NCBI GenBank assembly: GCA_022451865.1
Contig: JAKUNM010000009.1
Coordinates: 1 to 36,974, forward strand
Origin: Dehalococcoidia bacterium
GTDB taxonomy: Bacteria; Chloroflexota; Dehalococcoidia; UBA2979
Direction of reading: 5' to 3'
DNA: 36,974 nucleotides
Under the pieces are notes generated by a model that made no database searches, had not been told where the DNA came from, and saw only the letters and a program-made list of their open reading frames with translations. The position numbers and the translations under genes are program-made. Positions 17,768 through 27,725 of this stretch are shown here, one piece after another. The stretch's first letter is position 1, and every line of letters starts with the position of its first letter.

Positions 17768-18970
17768 ATGGATAAAGAAGTGATTGTAATTGGTGCTGGT
17801 CCTGCTGGTTCTACTGCTGCTAGAGAGATATCTTCTTTAGGATGGGAAGTTCTCCTTTTAGATAAATCACGCTTTCCTCGTGATAAGCCTTGTGGTGGTG
17901 GTGTTACGATACGGACGGATGAACTTTTACCTTTTTCACTTGATCCCGTAATTGAAGATGTAGTCTACGGAGCACATTTGCGATTGCGTGACAATCAAAT
18001 AATTACTCGACATACCTCTAAGCCTATAACATACATGACTCAACGAACCCGGTTGGATTCTTTTCTTGTTGAACATGCACAAAAGTCAGGTGTTGATTTT
18101 CGTGACGGCGTCGCTGTGGATCGTGTAAGAAGGTTATCTCAAAATAAATTCGAGGTAACTGACCGGCATGGAGATAAATATACGTCTAGCATTCTGATTG
18201 GTGCTGATGGAGCAAATGGAATAGTGTCGAAAAATTTAGGCTATGAAAATCCCATAGAGCGTGCAGTAGCTATTGAAGGCAATATGCCTTTTCCTAATGG
18301 TATTCCTGAAGAGTATAAAGGGATGGTTGGATTGAATTTCGGTTTAGTTAAGGGTGGTTATGGATGGATTTTCCCTAAAGAAGATCATCTTAATATTGGG
18401 ATAGGTGGATGGAAGATTAATGTTGGACATTCATTAAGATCTGATTTAGCAAAACTATGTGAAGTCTATGGATTTGATTTTTCAAAACTTGAACAAATTC
18501 GTGGTCATCATTTGCCCTTAATTCGCCCTGGTACATTGGTAAGTGCAGGTGGTTCAGCTGTTATAGGTGATGCTGCTGGATTTGTCGATCCTTTATCTGG
18601 AGAAGGGATTTATGGTGCTATTGCTTCCGCAGTCTCTATTGCTCCCGCAGTAAATAGTTTTTTGCAAGGACAATCAAATGCTTTGGATGACTATCATTTT
18701 TCGATTACCGATTCGATCATTCCTGATATTGAAAAGTCCAGAGCATTGATGGAGATTTTTCATGTTTTACCTGATCCTTTTGTTTGGTTGCTACAGCATT
18801 CTAATCGTTTTTGGGACCCTGCTGGTTCATTAATACGAGGCGAAACAACATATTCTGAGATTGTAAATCGTTTTGGACAAATACTTGGATCAAGCTTGAT
18901 TCCAATTTCCAAGTTTGCACAGTTATTAACTGGTAGAAAAGAGCAATTGCGCTCTCCTGATTGTCAGTAA
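17768..18970 (+). CDS. Geranylgeranyl reductase family FAD-dependent oxidoreductase
   Basis: VIVIGAGPAGSTAAREISSLGWEVLLLDKSRFPRDKPCGGGVT; GDAAGFVDPLSGEGIYGAIAS. Confidence 0.9.
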   Translation: MDKEVIVIGAGPAGSTAAREISSLGWEVLLLDKSRFPRDKPCGGGVTIRTDELLPFSLDPVIEDVVYGAHLRLRDNQIITRHTSKPITYMTQRTRLDSFLVEHAQKSGVDFRDGVAVDRVRRLSQNKFEVTDRHGDKYTSSILIGADGANGIVSKNLGYENPIERAVAIEGNMPFPNGIPEEYKGMVGLNFGLVKGGYGWIFPKEDHLNIGIGGWKINVGHSLRSDLAKLCEVYGFDFSKLEQIRGHHLPLIRPGTLVSAGGSAVIGDAAGFVDPLSGEGIYGAIASAVSIAPAVNSFLQGQSNALDDYHFSITDSIIPDIEKSRALMEIFHVLPDPFVWLLQHSNRFWDPAGSLIRGETTYSEIVNRFGQILGSSLIPISKFAQLLTGRKEQLRSPDCQ

Positions 18971-18998
18971 GAAAAAATATATTCGAATCTTCCTATTT

Positions 18999-19820
18999 CT
19001 AGTACAGATTTATTGCCTCGATTTCGATCTCTTTGCATTCTGATTGACTCATTGGTTGATAGTTCATTGCAGTGGAAAAATTATCTTGTATGCGAGAAGG
19101 ATATCTTGCGCCAGGTATTGCCACAGAAATATTTTGATTTGTAAGAACATATCGTAGTAAATTTGCTGGTGTTAAAGGACCTTTATATCCTTCTTCAACA
19201 GCAGTTCTTAATGCACTCATTCGACCAGATCCACCTAAAGGCCTCATTACTATTACACCGATATCATTTTGTGCTGCCATTTCAATAATTGAAGCTGTTG
19301 ATGGATAAAAAGCAGAGTATTCAATCATGATTGTGTCAAAAATATTTGATTGGATAATTTCAGTTAGCAGACTAAGATTATGGCATGAAATTCCAAGATG
19401 TTTAATTAATCCTCTGTACTTTGCAATTCTTAAACCTGCAATTGCTCCATCTTCTTCATCATTAACTTTTGACCAAGCATCAAAAGTTGATATGTCATGA
19501 AGTTGATACAAAGGTATTTCACTTAATCCTAGGGTAGCAATAGATTTGTCTACATCGTGTTGGCTTCCATTTGCTGTATGGCTGAAGGTCTTTGAGGTGA
19601 TTTTGAAATTGCTATTTGGGTTATTCCGTAAGTGTTGTCCTAGAAGGAATTCACTGCCTGAGTATTCTCGTGCAGTATCTATAAAATTGATCCCTACATT
19701 TTTAGCTGCATTGATAGTTTGATGACTTTCTTTTGATGTAGGTGTATCCATTGCACCTAACCCTAATTCGGTTACGAAAAGATTAGTACGCCCTAAACGC
19801 CTTTTTCTGATCGATTTCAT
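18999..19820 (-). CDS. Aldo/keto reductase
   Basis: RRLGRTNLFVTELGLGAMDTP; FIDTAREYSGSE, ITSKT, LYQLHDI (D-Y-K-H tetrad). Confidence 0.9.
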   Translation of the reverse strand: MKSIRKRRLGRTNLFVTELGLGAMDTPTSKESHQTINAAKNVGINFIDTAREYSGSEFLLGQHLRNNPNSNFKITSKTFSHTANGSQHDVDKSIATLGLSEIPLYQLHDISTFDAWSKVNDEEDGAIAGLRIAKYRGLIKHLGISCHNLSLLTEIIQSNIFDTIMIEYSAFYPSTASIIEMAAQNDIGVIVMRPLGGSGRMSALRTAVEEGYKGPLTPANLLRYVLTNQNISVAIPGARYPSRIQDNFSTAMNYQPMSQSECKEIEIEAINLY

Positions 19821-19842
19821 AGCATGGATCCTAATTCGATAA

Positions 19843-20736
19843 TTATATTGACATCATGATGGCAACAATAAAGCTCAAATTCACGATTATTATTGTTAAT
19901 AAAAACAAATAAGAAACAAATTTTGTAGTTTTATATAAGAAAAATGCCATAGCTAGATTACAAAGGAATATAATTGAAGCTGCTTGAGGTAGAACAAAAA
20001 GCGAATTTTTTGATTTGAAGTTTATGATTTCTTGCTGAACATATAGAGGGAAATGCACATTTATTTGATTAGGTAAACCTTGGAATTGGATTGCAAAGAA
20101 AAGCCACATTAGGAACCCGCTTAAAAATGACAAAGGTAGGAGGTATTGAAGATATTTATCCATACTGAGCGATCCCCAAAAATTTGGTGTTCGTTGTGCA
20201 TGTGATTCTAGAGGGATTAACTGTCCTAAATTTTTTCTAAGCTGAACTTCTTGAGCAAATTTTCTAGGATTTTCAATACTTATACCATATGTGTTTTTTT
20301 CAGTTACAAGATATATAACCTTATCGGATTGTTTTTCTGTTAAGTAGCATTGGATGTTACCTATTTTTGCTAGTTTACCGTTGCCAATATAATTTCCTGG
20401 CCAAGAAATTCCACTGATTTTTGGTAACCCTGCTGATGAAGCAGGGATTATGCTTTTTATTGAGTCAAGAGCGATAATTTGTATAGTTTCTCCCCATTTG
20501 ATAACTACACCATTTCTATCTAATGAATATTCCATTGTTACTAAAGAATAGTTCCATTTAGCAAAAAAAATGGTGACTAGTCCCATACATAATGCAAATG
20601 ATAAAAAAATTATAGTGGTGACTGAAAAATTTTCAGATACTGCAAAATTAATAAACAGGATAGTAATGCCTGTTGACCATAAAGTCAGGCAAGCACCAAT
20701 CGTTAATCCTAGAGCTCGTGGCGGATGAAAAGTCAT
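19843..20736 (-). CDS. Membrane protein with a PH-like cytoplasmic segment
   Basis: Four-ish TM segments around YSLDRNGVVIKWGETIQIIALDSIKSI...NPRKFAQEVQ (bacterial PH-like pattern). Confidence 0.5.
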   Translation of the reverse strand: MTFHPPRALGLTIGACLTLWSTGITILFINFAVSENFSVTTIIFLSFALCMGLVTIFFAKWNYSLVTMEYSLDRNGVVIKWGETIQIIALDSIKSIIPASSAGLPKISGISWPGNYIGNGKLAKIGNIQCYLTEKQSDKVIYLVTEKNTYGISIENPRKFAQEVQLRKNLGQLIPLESHAQRTPNFWGSLSMDKYLQYLLPLSFLSGFLMWLFFAIQFQGLPNQINVHFPLYVQQEIINFKSKNSLFVLPQAASIIFLCNLAMAFFLYKTTKFVSYLFLLTIIIVNLSFIVAIMMSI

Positions 20737-20778
20737 TACTCCGAGTACCTAATTAATATAAAAGCAAAATTTTAACAT

Positions 20779-21702
20779 CTATTTTGGGTAAATTGGATCT
20801 AACCAATTGTGATAATCAGAAAGTTCTCCAGTAACAATTTTAAAGTATGTGTCCTGTAATTTTTTGCTGATTGGGCCTGGTTTACCTGATCCTACAGGGA
20901 CACGATCTACTTCGGTCACAGGTGTTACGTGCGCCGCAGTTCCAGTCATTAAGACCTCTTCAGCAATGTATAACTCACTGCGATCTATTGATCTTCTAAC
21001 TATGGGAAGGTTTAAATCTTTTTGCGCTACGGAAAGTACGGTTTCAAGTGTGATTCCTTCAAGAATATTGTCTTGAGGGGGTGGAGTAATAATTGTGTCA
21101 CCTTTTATCATTACTATATTTTCGCCTGATCCTTCAGAAATATGCCCATCGACATTTAACATAATAGCTTCATCGAAACCATTAAGTTGAGCTTCTGTTT
21201 TTGCCATTGCATTATTTACATAGAGACCATTAACTTTTGCTCTTGCGGGGATCATTGTGTCATCAATTCGTCTCCATGAAGATGTCATACAACGTGCACC
21301 AATTTCTGTGTCAAGGTACGCACCAAAAGGTGTTAAAAAGAGTAAAAAATCATCTTCAAGATCATGCATACGAACCCCTACAGCTTCAGATGATTTATAA
21401 ACCATAGGGCGAATGTAGACGTCTTCCGTATAACCATTTTTCAAAGCTAATTCATGAATGATTTTGACTAATTCATCATCAGAATAATTAAGCTGCATTC
21501 GCATAATTTTTGCACTTTGGCGTAGCCGTTCGATATGTTCTCTTGATCTGAAAAGGTAAAGTTGTTTTTGAGTGTCATTCCAATTGCCGCGTATACCTTC
21601 AAAGACAGCAGTTCCATAGTTGAATGCATGTGTCATTATACCAATTTTGGCGTTTTCCATAGGAACAAATTCGCCTTGAAAAAAAGCTGTCGGTGTGGGC
21701 AT
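20779..21702 (-). CDS. ilvE: Branched-chain amino acid aminotransferase
   Basis: FFQGEFVPMENAKIGIMTHAFNYGTAVFEGIRG; KVNGLYVNNAMAKTEAQLNGFDEAIMLNVDGHISEGSGENIVMIKG. Confidence 0.93.
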   Translation of the reverse strand: MPTPTAFFQGEFVPMENAKIGIMTHAFNYGTAVFEGIRGNWNDTQKQLYLFRSREHIERLRQSAKIMRMQLNYSDDELVKIIHELALKNGYTEDVYIRPMVYKSSEAVGVRMHDLEDDFLLFLTPFGAYLDTEIGARCMTSSWRRIDDTMIPARAKVNGLYVNNAMAKTEAQLNGFDEAIMLNVDGHISEGSGENIVMIKGDTIITPPPQDNILEGITLETVLSVAQKDLNLPIVRRSIDRSELYIAEEVLMTGTAAHVTPVTEVDRVPVGSGKPGPISKKLQDTYFKIVTGELSDYHNWLDPIYPK

Positions 21703-21848
21703 AGTCTACTCCTAAATATAATCTTATCGTATGGCATTTAACGAAATTTTGAAATGAATCATAGGATGATGTTTGTTTGAACGGAAACCATTTTAGTACA
21801 TATCTCTAAACTTTCTAGAAAAAAAAACAAGATTGTGCTAGTGATTCA

Positions 21849-22757
21849 ATGTCAATGGATAAAGGATTAAGAATGAATCAAAATTCAAATGCTAAGTACT
21901 CAATTGGATCCGTCGATTTTAATGTAGTAAGTGATGGGGTCTATTGGTATGACGCTGGAGCGATATTTGGAGTTGTTCCTAGGATAATGTGGGAAAGGCA
22001 ACAGAAACAATTGGACACAAGTTACAGAATGCCCCTTGGTCTAAATTGTATAGTATTAAAATCTGAAGGAAAAACTATTTTGGTGGAGTCAGGGATTGGT
22101 GGAAAACCAGAAGATCGTTTAGCTGCATCACCTTTGGAACAGGGCAATTTAATAGACTCATTGAAACAGATTGACATTGCTCCTGAGGATATAGATATTG
22201 TCATTAATACTCATTTACATGCTGATCATTGTGGTTGGAATACAAGAATTAGCGATGCGAATAATATTCTCGAACCTACTTTTCGGAATGCAACATATCT
22301 TATGAGTAGACAAGAGTGGGAAGATGCTACTAATCCTAATGAAAGAACACGTGCAACATATTTAGCTCGAAATCTAGACCCAATTATCGATCGATTAGAA
22401 TTAATTGATCCTGAAAAAGAATATCTAGTTACGAATGAAGTCGTATTTGTTCCTACTCCTGGACATACGGCAGGTCATGGTACGGTTGTGGTTCGTTCAG
22501 GGCAGGAGTGGGGTGTTTATGTTGGTGATATGGCTCAGCATAAGTCACAATTGGAAAGGACCGCATGGGCTTCAGGATTAGATATTCTCCCTTTGGTTTC
22601 AATGGAAACTAAAAAGGCACTTATGGAAAAATGCATTGATGATGAGGCATTAATAATTTTTTGCCATGGTGAATTTCCTGGTGTTGGTCGTATGACACGC
22701 ACTTCAAATGGTTATAGGAAATGGGTAGATGTTGACCCGACAATAGCTTTCAGTTAA
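21849..22757 (+). CDS. MBL-fold metallo-hydrolase
   Basis: NTHLHADHCGWN (HxHxDH), PTPGHTAGHGTVVV, IIFCHGEFPG. Confidence 0.88.
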   Translation: MSMDKGLRMNQNSNAKYSIGSVDFNVVSDGVYWYDAGAIFGVVPRIMWERQQKQLDTSYRMPLGLNCIVLKSEGKTILVESGIGGKPEDRLAASPLEQGNLIDSLKQIDIAPEDIDIVINTHLHADHCGWNTRISDANNILEPTFRNATYLMSRQEWEDATNPNERTRATYLARNLDPIIDRLELIDPEKEYLVTNEVVFVPTPGHTAGHGTVVVRSGQEWGVYVGDMAQHKSQLERTAWASGLDILPLVSMETKKALMEKCIDDEALIIFCHGEFPGVGRMTRTSNGYRKWVDVDPTIAFS

Positions 22758-22782
22758 AGAAATTATTTATTAGAGGTTAGTT

Positions 22783-23940
22783 TTGAATAATAATAGCGAT
22801 CAGTTAAAAAACTGGATTCCTTTGTTACGAAAAGATGATTCTTCTGAGGAAGAAATTGTCCAAACTAATCGTTTGGCATTAGCTCATGTATACATGAAGT
22901 ATCAATGGCATCCTGCGCCAGTACATAATTTTACAGTTCCTTTATGGTTTAAAGGTGTCTACGATGAACAGAGAGCAGCAAGGCAGCAAGCAGCTATTTT
23001 TGATCGATCTCATTTAGGGAGATTTTATGTTGTTGGTGAAAGATCTTTGGAAATTTTAGATAGTGTTTTTGCTACTTCAGTTAAAGATATCCCTGAAGGT
23101 CACTTCAAACGCGTTCTGGTTTGTCATCCAAACGGTGTACTTTTAGATATCCCTACAGTTTTTCACCTGAGTTATGGTAGATGGCTAGTTATATCTGGAC
23201 CAAAAACTCAATCACATCTACTCGGTATGGTAGGTGAAGTAATAGATCAGCGTTCTTTAGAAAATGATGTAATTGTTTCAGATAGAATCGCGGATAGTGT
23301 ACTTTTTTCAGTGCAAGGTCCTGAATCAGAAAAACTTTTGGAAGGTGTGGTTGGAATAACAATTCCGAAAGCAGTACCCATTGGTGAAGTTCATGAAATT
23401 TTATTAGGCGGGTACAGAGCATTAATTGCACGCATCTCGCAAATTAATGAAGATGGATATTGGTTTTTACTTTCACCAGAGGTTGGCGAGCATTTTTTTG
23501 ACAATGCTGTCACAATGGGTATCGTCCCTGCTGGTTTGGCTGCACATGATGCTCTACGAATAGAAGCAGGATTTCTTGAAGCTCCATATGAAACTCCTGC
23601 ACCAGTTACTCCACTTGAAGCTAATTTGCAAGATCTTGTCGATTTGTATGATCGAGATTTTCCGGGTGTTGATATTTTGTTAAGTAGTAATGAAAATATT
23701 CCTGAAAGATCAATTCGAGGTATTAAGATTTTAGGGCAAGGTATTGCTCATCGTGGGGATAGAATTTTCTCAGAGAATAATAATATAGGTGCTCTAGTCA
23801 ATGCTGCTTATTCTGCTCAGTTAACTGCAAGTATTGGGTTAGCATATTTGAGCCCAGATCTTGAGAAAGTGTCTGTACAGATTTCTGGTCAACAAATTGA
23901 TGCTGAAGTAGTGGATCTACCTTTTTATAAAAATAATTAG
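22783..23940 (+). CDS. Divergent GcvT-like (aminomethyltransferase/folate-binding) protein
   Basis: AAIFDRSHLGRFYVVGERSLEILDSVFATSVKDIPEG, VQGPESEKLL, ALRIEAGFLEAP...TPLEANLQDLVDLYDRDFPG; TTG start. Confidence 0.7.
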   Translation: MNNNSDQLKNWIPLLRKDDSSEEEIVQTNRLALAHVYMKYQWHPAPVHNFTVPLWFKGVYDEQRAARQQAAIFDRSHLGRFYVVGERSLEILDSVFATSVKDIPEGHFKRVLVCHPNGVLLDIPTVFHLSYGRWLVISGPKTQSHLLGMVGEVIDQRSLENDVIVSDRIADSVLFSVQGPESEKLLEGVVGITIPKAVPIGEVHEILLGGYRALIARISQINEDGYWFLLSPEVGEHFFDNAVTMGIVPAGLAAHDALRIEAGFLEAPYETPAPVTPLEANLQDLVDLYDRDFPGVDILLSSNENIPERSIRGIKILGQGIAHRGDRIFSENNNIGALVNAAYSAQLTASIGLAYLSPDLEKVSVQISGQQIDAEVVDLPFYKNN

Positions 23941-23974
23941 ATGAGTTGAATATAATTTTCTGTACTACTGAGGA

Positions 23975-24628
23975 GTGAAGATGGATATTCAGGATTGGCT
24001 TGATGTGATTTATCCCGAAGTTAACCCAGACCTTGATCCACGTGCACCATTTATCGCACATATAAAAACAAGAACTCCAGAACATAACCCCCCATTGTTT
24101 TGGCTTGGTTCCGCTTTAGATGAAATTTCAGAAACAAATGAAATGGATACTTTTATTAAAAAAGCTCGAAATGCGGTCGGAGATCTAAATCAATTCAGTT
24201 GGTCTAATGAACAAGCCTGTTTAGATGTATTTTCACAAGCATGTGCATTTGCCTGGGCGTCTAAAAATCTTTCTAAACCTCAATTTATGGAAGAAAGTCA
24301 GGGTGAATATGCATGTATTTTCGTTCCTGAATTCAACACAACGATTGTCCCAAAACGAATCAGACATGTGCGACATTTTAAGGATATTGTCGATGATATT
24401 AGTAATTTTGTTACTGATGTCCAACAACTATTTACAAATGAACAGACTAAGATTGGTTATTTAGATACATACTTAAATCTAGATTGGTACGCTCAGGATC
24501 TGGGTTATAGACTTGAACTAACAGAACCGTTGGTTGGGGCACTGAAGAATTTTACAGGTGATCAAGATTTGCGGTTTGTGCTTACTCGACCTTTCCAATG
24601 GGGTAATCCTGTAGCAAGTTGGTATTGA
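23975..24628 (+). CDS. Hypothetical protein
   Basis: 217-aa open frame with gagg RBS upstream and continuous spacing in the gene cluster; no family recognised. Confidence 0.6.
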   Translation: MKMDIQDWLDVIYPEVNPDLDPRAPFIAHIKTRTPEHNPPLFWLGSALDEISETNEMDTFIKKARNAVGDLNQFSWSNEQACLDVFSQACAFAWASKNLSKPQFMEESQGEYACIFVPEFNTTIVPKRIRHVRHFKDIVDDISNFVTDVQQLFTNEQTKIGYLDTYLNLDWYAQDLGYRLELTEPLVGALKNFTGDQDLRFVLTRPFQWGNPVASWY

Positions 24629-24636
24629 GGTGGTTC

Positions 24637-25470
24637 GTGTTTGAATTAACTGATCTGTTACGTGCACTTATTATGGGTATCATTCAGGCAGTAACCGAAT
24701 TTTTACCTATCTCATCCTCAGGGCATCTTATTGTAGTGAAAGAATTTATTCATTTTGATGAACCAAACAACTCACTTACTTTTGATGTTGCTCTGCATTG
24801 TGGAACATCAATTGCAGTTGTCTTGTTTTTTTGGAGAGATTGGCAGAATATTTTCTATTCTGTTTTTTACGATATTGCTGACCATGGTGTGCTAATTAAA
24901 AAATGGAATGTTCAATCTCAACTATTAATTTGGATTATGATCGCTACAATTCCTGTCGTAATTATAGGATTTATTTTTCACGATTTAATTGAACAGACTT
25001 TACGTCAACCACTAGTAGTAGGTATTGCTTTGATTGTTTTTGGGATATTGATTGGACTTATGGATCGGTTAGGGGAAAGTAGTAAGAAATTAGAAGATAT
25101 CTATCTAAGTAATGCGCTATTTATCGGTGTATTTCAAGCTGTGAGTTTAATTCCAGGTGTTTCTAGAGCAGGGTTAACGATAGGTGCAGCTCGAATGCTG
25201 GGTTTTGATCGTGTAAATGCTGCACGTTTTTCTTTTTTGTTGTCTACACCTGCAGTAATAGGAGCAAGTTTATTAAGATTTTTTGAAACTCAGCAAAATA
25301 GTTATTCGATAAATTTAGCAGTTTTACTCGCTGGCAGTTTTATTTCTTGTCTTGTTGGTATTATTGTTATCCGATTTTTGTTGCGATATTTACAAAATGG
25401 CACGTTGTGGCCTTTTGTTTGGTATAGAATTGTTCTTGGATTAATGGTTATTGCGTATACCATGAGTTAG
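24637..25470 (+). CDS. uppP: Undecaprenyl-diphosphatase
   Basis: IQAVTEFLPISSSGHLIV, VSLIPGVSRAGLTIGAARMLG; GTG 24637 preferred over ORF-track 24619. Confidence 0.93.
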   Translation: MFELTDLLRALIMGIIQAVTEFLPISSSGHLIVVKEFIHFDEPNNSLTFDVALHCGTSIAVVLFFWRDWQNIFYSVFYDIADHGVLIKKWNVQSQLLIWIMIATIPVVIIGFIFHDLIEQTLRQPLVVGIALIVFGILIGLMDRLGESSKKLEDIYLSNALFIGVFQAVSLIPGVSRAGLTIGAARMLGFDRVNAARFSFLLSTPAVIGASLLRFFETQQNSYSINLAVLLAGSFISCLVGIIVIRFLLRYLQNGTLWPFVWYRIVLGLMVIAYTMS

Positions 25471-25510
25471 TGTTCAAAGGCGTTAAGTATTTTTAGTGTA
25501 GGGAAATAGT

Positions 25511-26299
25511 ATGACGGTATTAGATCAATTTCAGCTTGAGGGAAAAGCAGCCATCGTAACAGGTGCTGGCAGTAATTTGGGTCGAGAAATGGCTCTTGCT
25601 TTGGCTGCAGCTGGTTCGAATATAGTAGGTGTTGGTAGAAGACCCGAACCTTTAGAAGAAACAGCAGAAATGGTTAAAGAAAAAGGAAAAGAATTTTTGT
25701 CTTTACCAACTGACGTTACCGATTCAAATGCTGTTGAATCAATGATTCAATCAGCGATATCACATTTTGGTCAAATAGATATTTTGATTAATAATGCTGG
25801 CGGAGGTGGAGCTGGTCGCGGTAAGACATTACCTGAACTTACAGATGAAGACTGGCATGCAGGAATTGATGTGAATTTATCATCTGCATTTTTTTGTTCA
25901 CGCTCAATAATTGAACATATGGTAAGTCATCGATCGGGGAGAATAATTAACGTAGCCTCTGGGTGGGGGTATCGCGGTGGACGGAATCAATTTATGTATC
26001 CAATTGCAAAGGCAGGGATAATTTCATTAACTAAGTGCTTAGCAATGACATATGCTCGAGATGGCATTCGTGTTTCTTGTATTGCACCAGGGGCATTTCC
26101 TCATGAACTAGGACCCGAAACTGAAGCACGTGGCCAAATGCAAGCAGCTGGAAGATTTGGATTTATGAATGAAATGGGACCTCTTGCTGTGTTTCTAGCC
26201 TCAGAGGCCTCAGAGTATTTATCTGGTGAAACAGTATTAATTGATGGTGGTGCTATTGCTGCGGGTGTAACTCCTGCTGGCATTGCTCCAAATTTGTAA
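25511..26299 (+). CDS. SDR family oxidoreductase (intact catalytic residues)
   Basis: VTGAGSNLGREMALALAAAG, INNAGGGG, INVASGWGYRGGRNQFMYPIAKAG (S-Y-K). Confidence 0.92.
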   Translation: MTVLDQFQLEGKAAIVTGAGSNLGREMALALAAAGSNIVGVGRRPEPLEETAEMVKEKGKEFLSLPTDVTDSNAVESMIQSAISHFGQIDILINNAGGGGAGRGKTLPELTDEDWHAGIDVNLSSAFFCSRSIIEHMVSHRSGRIINVASGWGYRGGRNQFMYPIAKAGIISLTKCLAMTYARDGIRVSCIAPGAFPHELGPETEARGQMQAAGRFGFMNEMGPLAVFLASEASEYLSGETVLIDGGAIAAGVTPAGIAPNL

Positions 26300-26343
26300 G
26301 ATCTAATATCGGAAATTAATTATGAATTTAGAAAGGACATATT

Positions 26344-27108
26344 ATGTTTAGCTTAGAAGGTAAGCATTGTCTTGTAACTGGTGCTATCAGTCCTTTGCAA
26401 AGAGCTTTTGCAGTGGGGTTAGCAGAAGCTGGGGCAAATGTATCTTTAACGACCGCTTCTGATGATAAAGATCAAGAAGTAATGGCTAATTCAATTTTGA
26501 ACGAATGTTGGTCAGTTGGGTCAAGCGGAGAAGTTCTCAATGTTGATTTAAAAAATGCGACTCAATTAGATCAGACAATTTCAGAGCTTGAAATGAGTAT
26601 TGCCCCGATTGATGTTTTGGTTAATGCTAATCATACTGCAAGCATCAAACCTTTTTTAGAATTTTCGATTGATGAATCTCAAGAGCTTTTTGCAAGTAAT
26701 GTGCAGAGTACCTTAATACCAACTTCGATAGTAGGTAGAAAGATGCTAACTCGAGGAAAAGGCAAGATTATTAATATAGTTTCTATCTTGGCTGACAGGG
26801 GTGTTCCAAATTGTGCGATTTTTTCTGCTACTCAAGGATCGATCTTAGGTTTTACAAGATCATTAGGCATTGAATGGATTCGGCAAGGCGTAACAGTTAA
26901 TGCACTTGGATTGGGTTTTTATAGTGACTTAACGGGTCCTCAGCAAGATGGTGCATTGCGAGAAATTTTAGAAAAATATATTCCTGTTCGTCGCCTAGGT
27001 ACTTCTACAGATCTTCAAGGTGCATTAGTTTATTTATCTTCGGATAGCAGTGACTTTGTGGATTCAGAAATGATAGTAGTTGATGGTGCGATAAGTGTTC
27101 ATGCATAA
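26344..27108 (+). CDS. SDR-fold protein with lost catalytic Tyr/Lys and degenerate nucleotide motif
   Basis: VTGAISPLQRAFAVGLAEAGANV, NIVSILADRGVPNCAIFSATQGSILGFTRSLG (YxxxK replaced by FSATQ), NANHT in place of NNAG. Confidence 0.8.
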   Translation: MFSLEGKHCLVTGAISPLQRAFAVGLAEAGANVSLTTASDDKDQEVMANSILNECWSVGSSGEVLNVDLKNATQLDQTISELEMSIAPIDVLVNANHTASIKPFLEFSIDESQELFASNVQSTLIPTSIVGRKMLTRGKGKIINIVSILADRGVPNCAIFSATQGSILGFTRSLGIEWIRQGVTVNALGLGFYSDLTGPQQDGALREILEKYIPVRRLGTSTDLQGALVYLSSDSSDFVDSEMIVVDGAISVHA

Positions 27109-27113
27109 ATTGA

Positions 27114-27725
27114 ATGATCATTTTGAATAATCATAAAGAATTTTTTATATCACGTATTCAAGGCTCTCCTGGCCCCGAGTGGTCTGGAGATGGTTCTTTG
27201 TCGGGAGAAGATGGCCCAGACGTTTTATCTTCATCAACAGGTAAATACAAACCTGATTTAGAGAATGCATCAGGTTTGTATCCTCTGGCACCTTTCCGCA
27301 GAAGATTTGTAGGTTTTCTTATTGATGAACTTTTAGTAATGTCTTTACTTTTTGTTATCTGGATTATATTAGCAGTTGTGTTTCGTTATGAATCTCCAAT
27401 AGTTGCTACACAGATAACAGCAGCATCATCATTATTGCGAATTGGCTACGGTTGCATCTTCAATCCTCGTGGCTGGTCTCCTGGTAAACGATATGCGGGG
27501 CTTAGAATAGTCCGTGAAGATGGTTTACCTCCTGGATTGACCTATGGTCTCGTCAGGACAATGGGTGCATTTGTTAGTCGAAATATTTTTTTACTGGGTT
27601 ATTTGTGGGCAAAATGGGACCGCAAATCTCAAACGCTTCATGACAAACTTTCAGGAACATATGTGGTATTAATTTCTCAAGAAGTAGTATCTATTCGTAT
27701 AGAAGATGATTCGGAAAAGAAGTAA
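27114..27725 (+). CDS. RDD family membrane protein
   Basis: APFRRRFVGFLIDELLVMSLLFVIW ... GWSPGKRYAGLRIVREDG ... DRKSQTLHDKLSGTYVV; exact start uncertain. Confidence 0.8.
   Translation: MIILNNHKEFFISRIQGSPGPEWSGDGSLSGEDGPDVLSSSTGKYKPDLENASGLYPLAPFRRRFVGFLIDELLVMSLLFVIWIILAVVFRYESPIVATQITAASSLLRIGYGCIFNPRGWSPGKRYAGLRIVREDGLPPGLTYGLVRTMGAFVSRNIFLLGYLWAKWDRKSQTLHDKLSGTYVVLISQEVVSIRIEDDSEKK

Noticed and set aside
23189-24464. Extra ORFs in the GcvT-like/unknown gene region
   Set aside because: Alternate frames of the main genes, no recognisable features
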